A DNA stretch of 64,000 nt. Source: Planctomycetales bacterium (GTDB lineage Bacteria; Planctomycetota; Planctomycetia; Planctomycetales; Planctomycetaceae). The position numbers and the translations under genes are program-made. Below the pieces are notes generated by a model. It saw only the letters and a program-made list of their open reading frames with translations, ran no database searches and was not told where the DNA came from. The stretch spans positions 38,755-102,754 of the forward strand of contig JANQPT010000008.1 of the NCBI GenBank assembly GCA_028285345.1, in the 5' to 3' direction. This document shows, piece by piece, positions 63,905-64,000 of the stretch. Position 1 is the first letter of the stretch. Each line of letters begins with the position of its first letter.

Positions 63905-63976
63905 CGGGTGGCCGCGATTGCCTCGCAATCGGGGTGCCGCAGGCACACGAGGCCGCAATTTCACCGTTCCCTGCCT
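63905..63976. repeat. Dispersed GCGGCCTC repeat, copy 3
   Basis: GGGTGGCCGCGATTGCCTCG then GTGCCGCAGGCACACGAGGC and CGCAATTTCACCGTTCCCTGC. It is the same element as at 49972 and 51320. Confidence 0.75.
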
Positions 63977-64000
63977 GCAGCAGTCACGAGGTACAAGAGG

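Overview
The window looks like chromosome of a planctomycete (Planctomycetota), of moderately high GC. This rests on gene content: a very large Pirellula-type cytochrome c protein, a Tat-exported DUF1501 protein, a formylglycine-type sulfatase, a BlaR1-like peptidase carrying a WD40 propeller, an ECF sigma factor with a small membrane partner, and many short GC-rich intergenic palindromes. No rRNA, phage structural genes or CRISPR array were seen.

Layout. 0.4-3.6 kb: DUF456 membrane protein, homoserine dehydrogenase and purC, all minus strand. 3.9-5.4 kb: a tandemly duplicated small-gene locus with an L7/L12-domain lipoprotein and a glycine-repeat protein. 5.4-11.4 kb: a minus-strand iron-sulfur operon running sufR, nuoB, sufC, sufB, sufD, Rieske, DUF59, with a good promoter ahead of sufR. 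11.7-24.1 kb, plus strand: AGCS transporter, blaI-blaR1/WD40 with twin operator palindromes, metG, a phosphotransferase, ECF sigma and partner, and the large cytochrome protein. 24.5-30.1 kb: phosphofructokinase, HtrA protease, a DNA methyltransferase fused to a GIY-YIG domain, and a GGQ release-factor-like protein. 30.3-38.4 kb: a haem-motif histidine kinase, dapB, a three-gene membrane/ParA-like/ExeA-like operon, a dicarboxylate symporter, a probable structured RNA with a near-consensus promoter, two TatA-like genes and tRNA-Val(CAC). 39-44 kb: a triple trypsin-fold protein, tRNA-Val(GAC) and thrS. 44-50 kb: a RAYT transposase with its REP palindromes, a sulfatase, a Kelch protein and a DUF1501 protein. 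50-57 kb: an accessory stretch of small unrecognised genes, dispersed repeats and decayed RAYT pieces. 57.4-60 kb: a compact foreign-looking three-gene cassette (adenine methyltransferase, ParB-like protein, unknown protein). 60.4-63.9 kb: argH, an FHA protein and an enoyl-reductase-like oxidoreductase.

Best candidate for an undescribed system: the 57.4-60.0 kb cassette. Its three genes are tightly coupled, look AT-richer than their surroundings, and are bounded on both sides by truncated extra copies of the 3' end of the neighbouring argH gene. The third protein shows a degenerate PD-(D/E)xK-like N-terminus and a HEPN-like RxxxxH C-terminus. DNA modification or defence is an inference from family composition and context, not shown by the sequence alone. 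Secondary candidates are the methyltransferase/GIY-YIG fusion at 27.7-29.5 kb, the possible ncRNA at 37.1-37.4 kb, and the lipoprotein-anchored L7/L12 domain at 4.5 kb.
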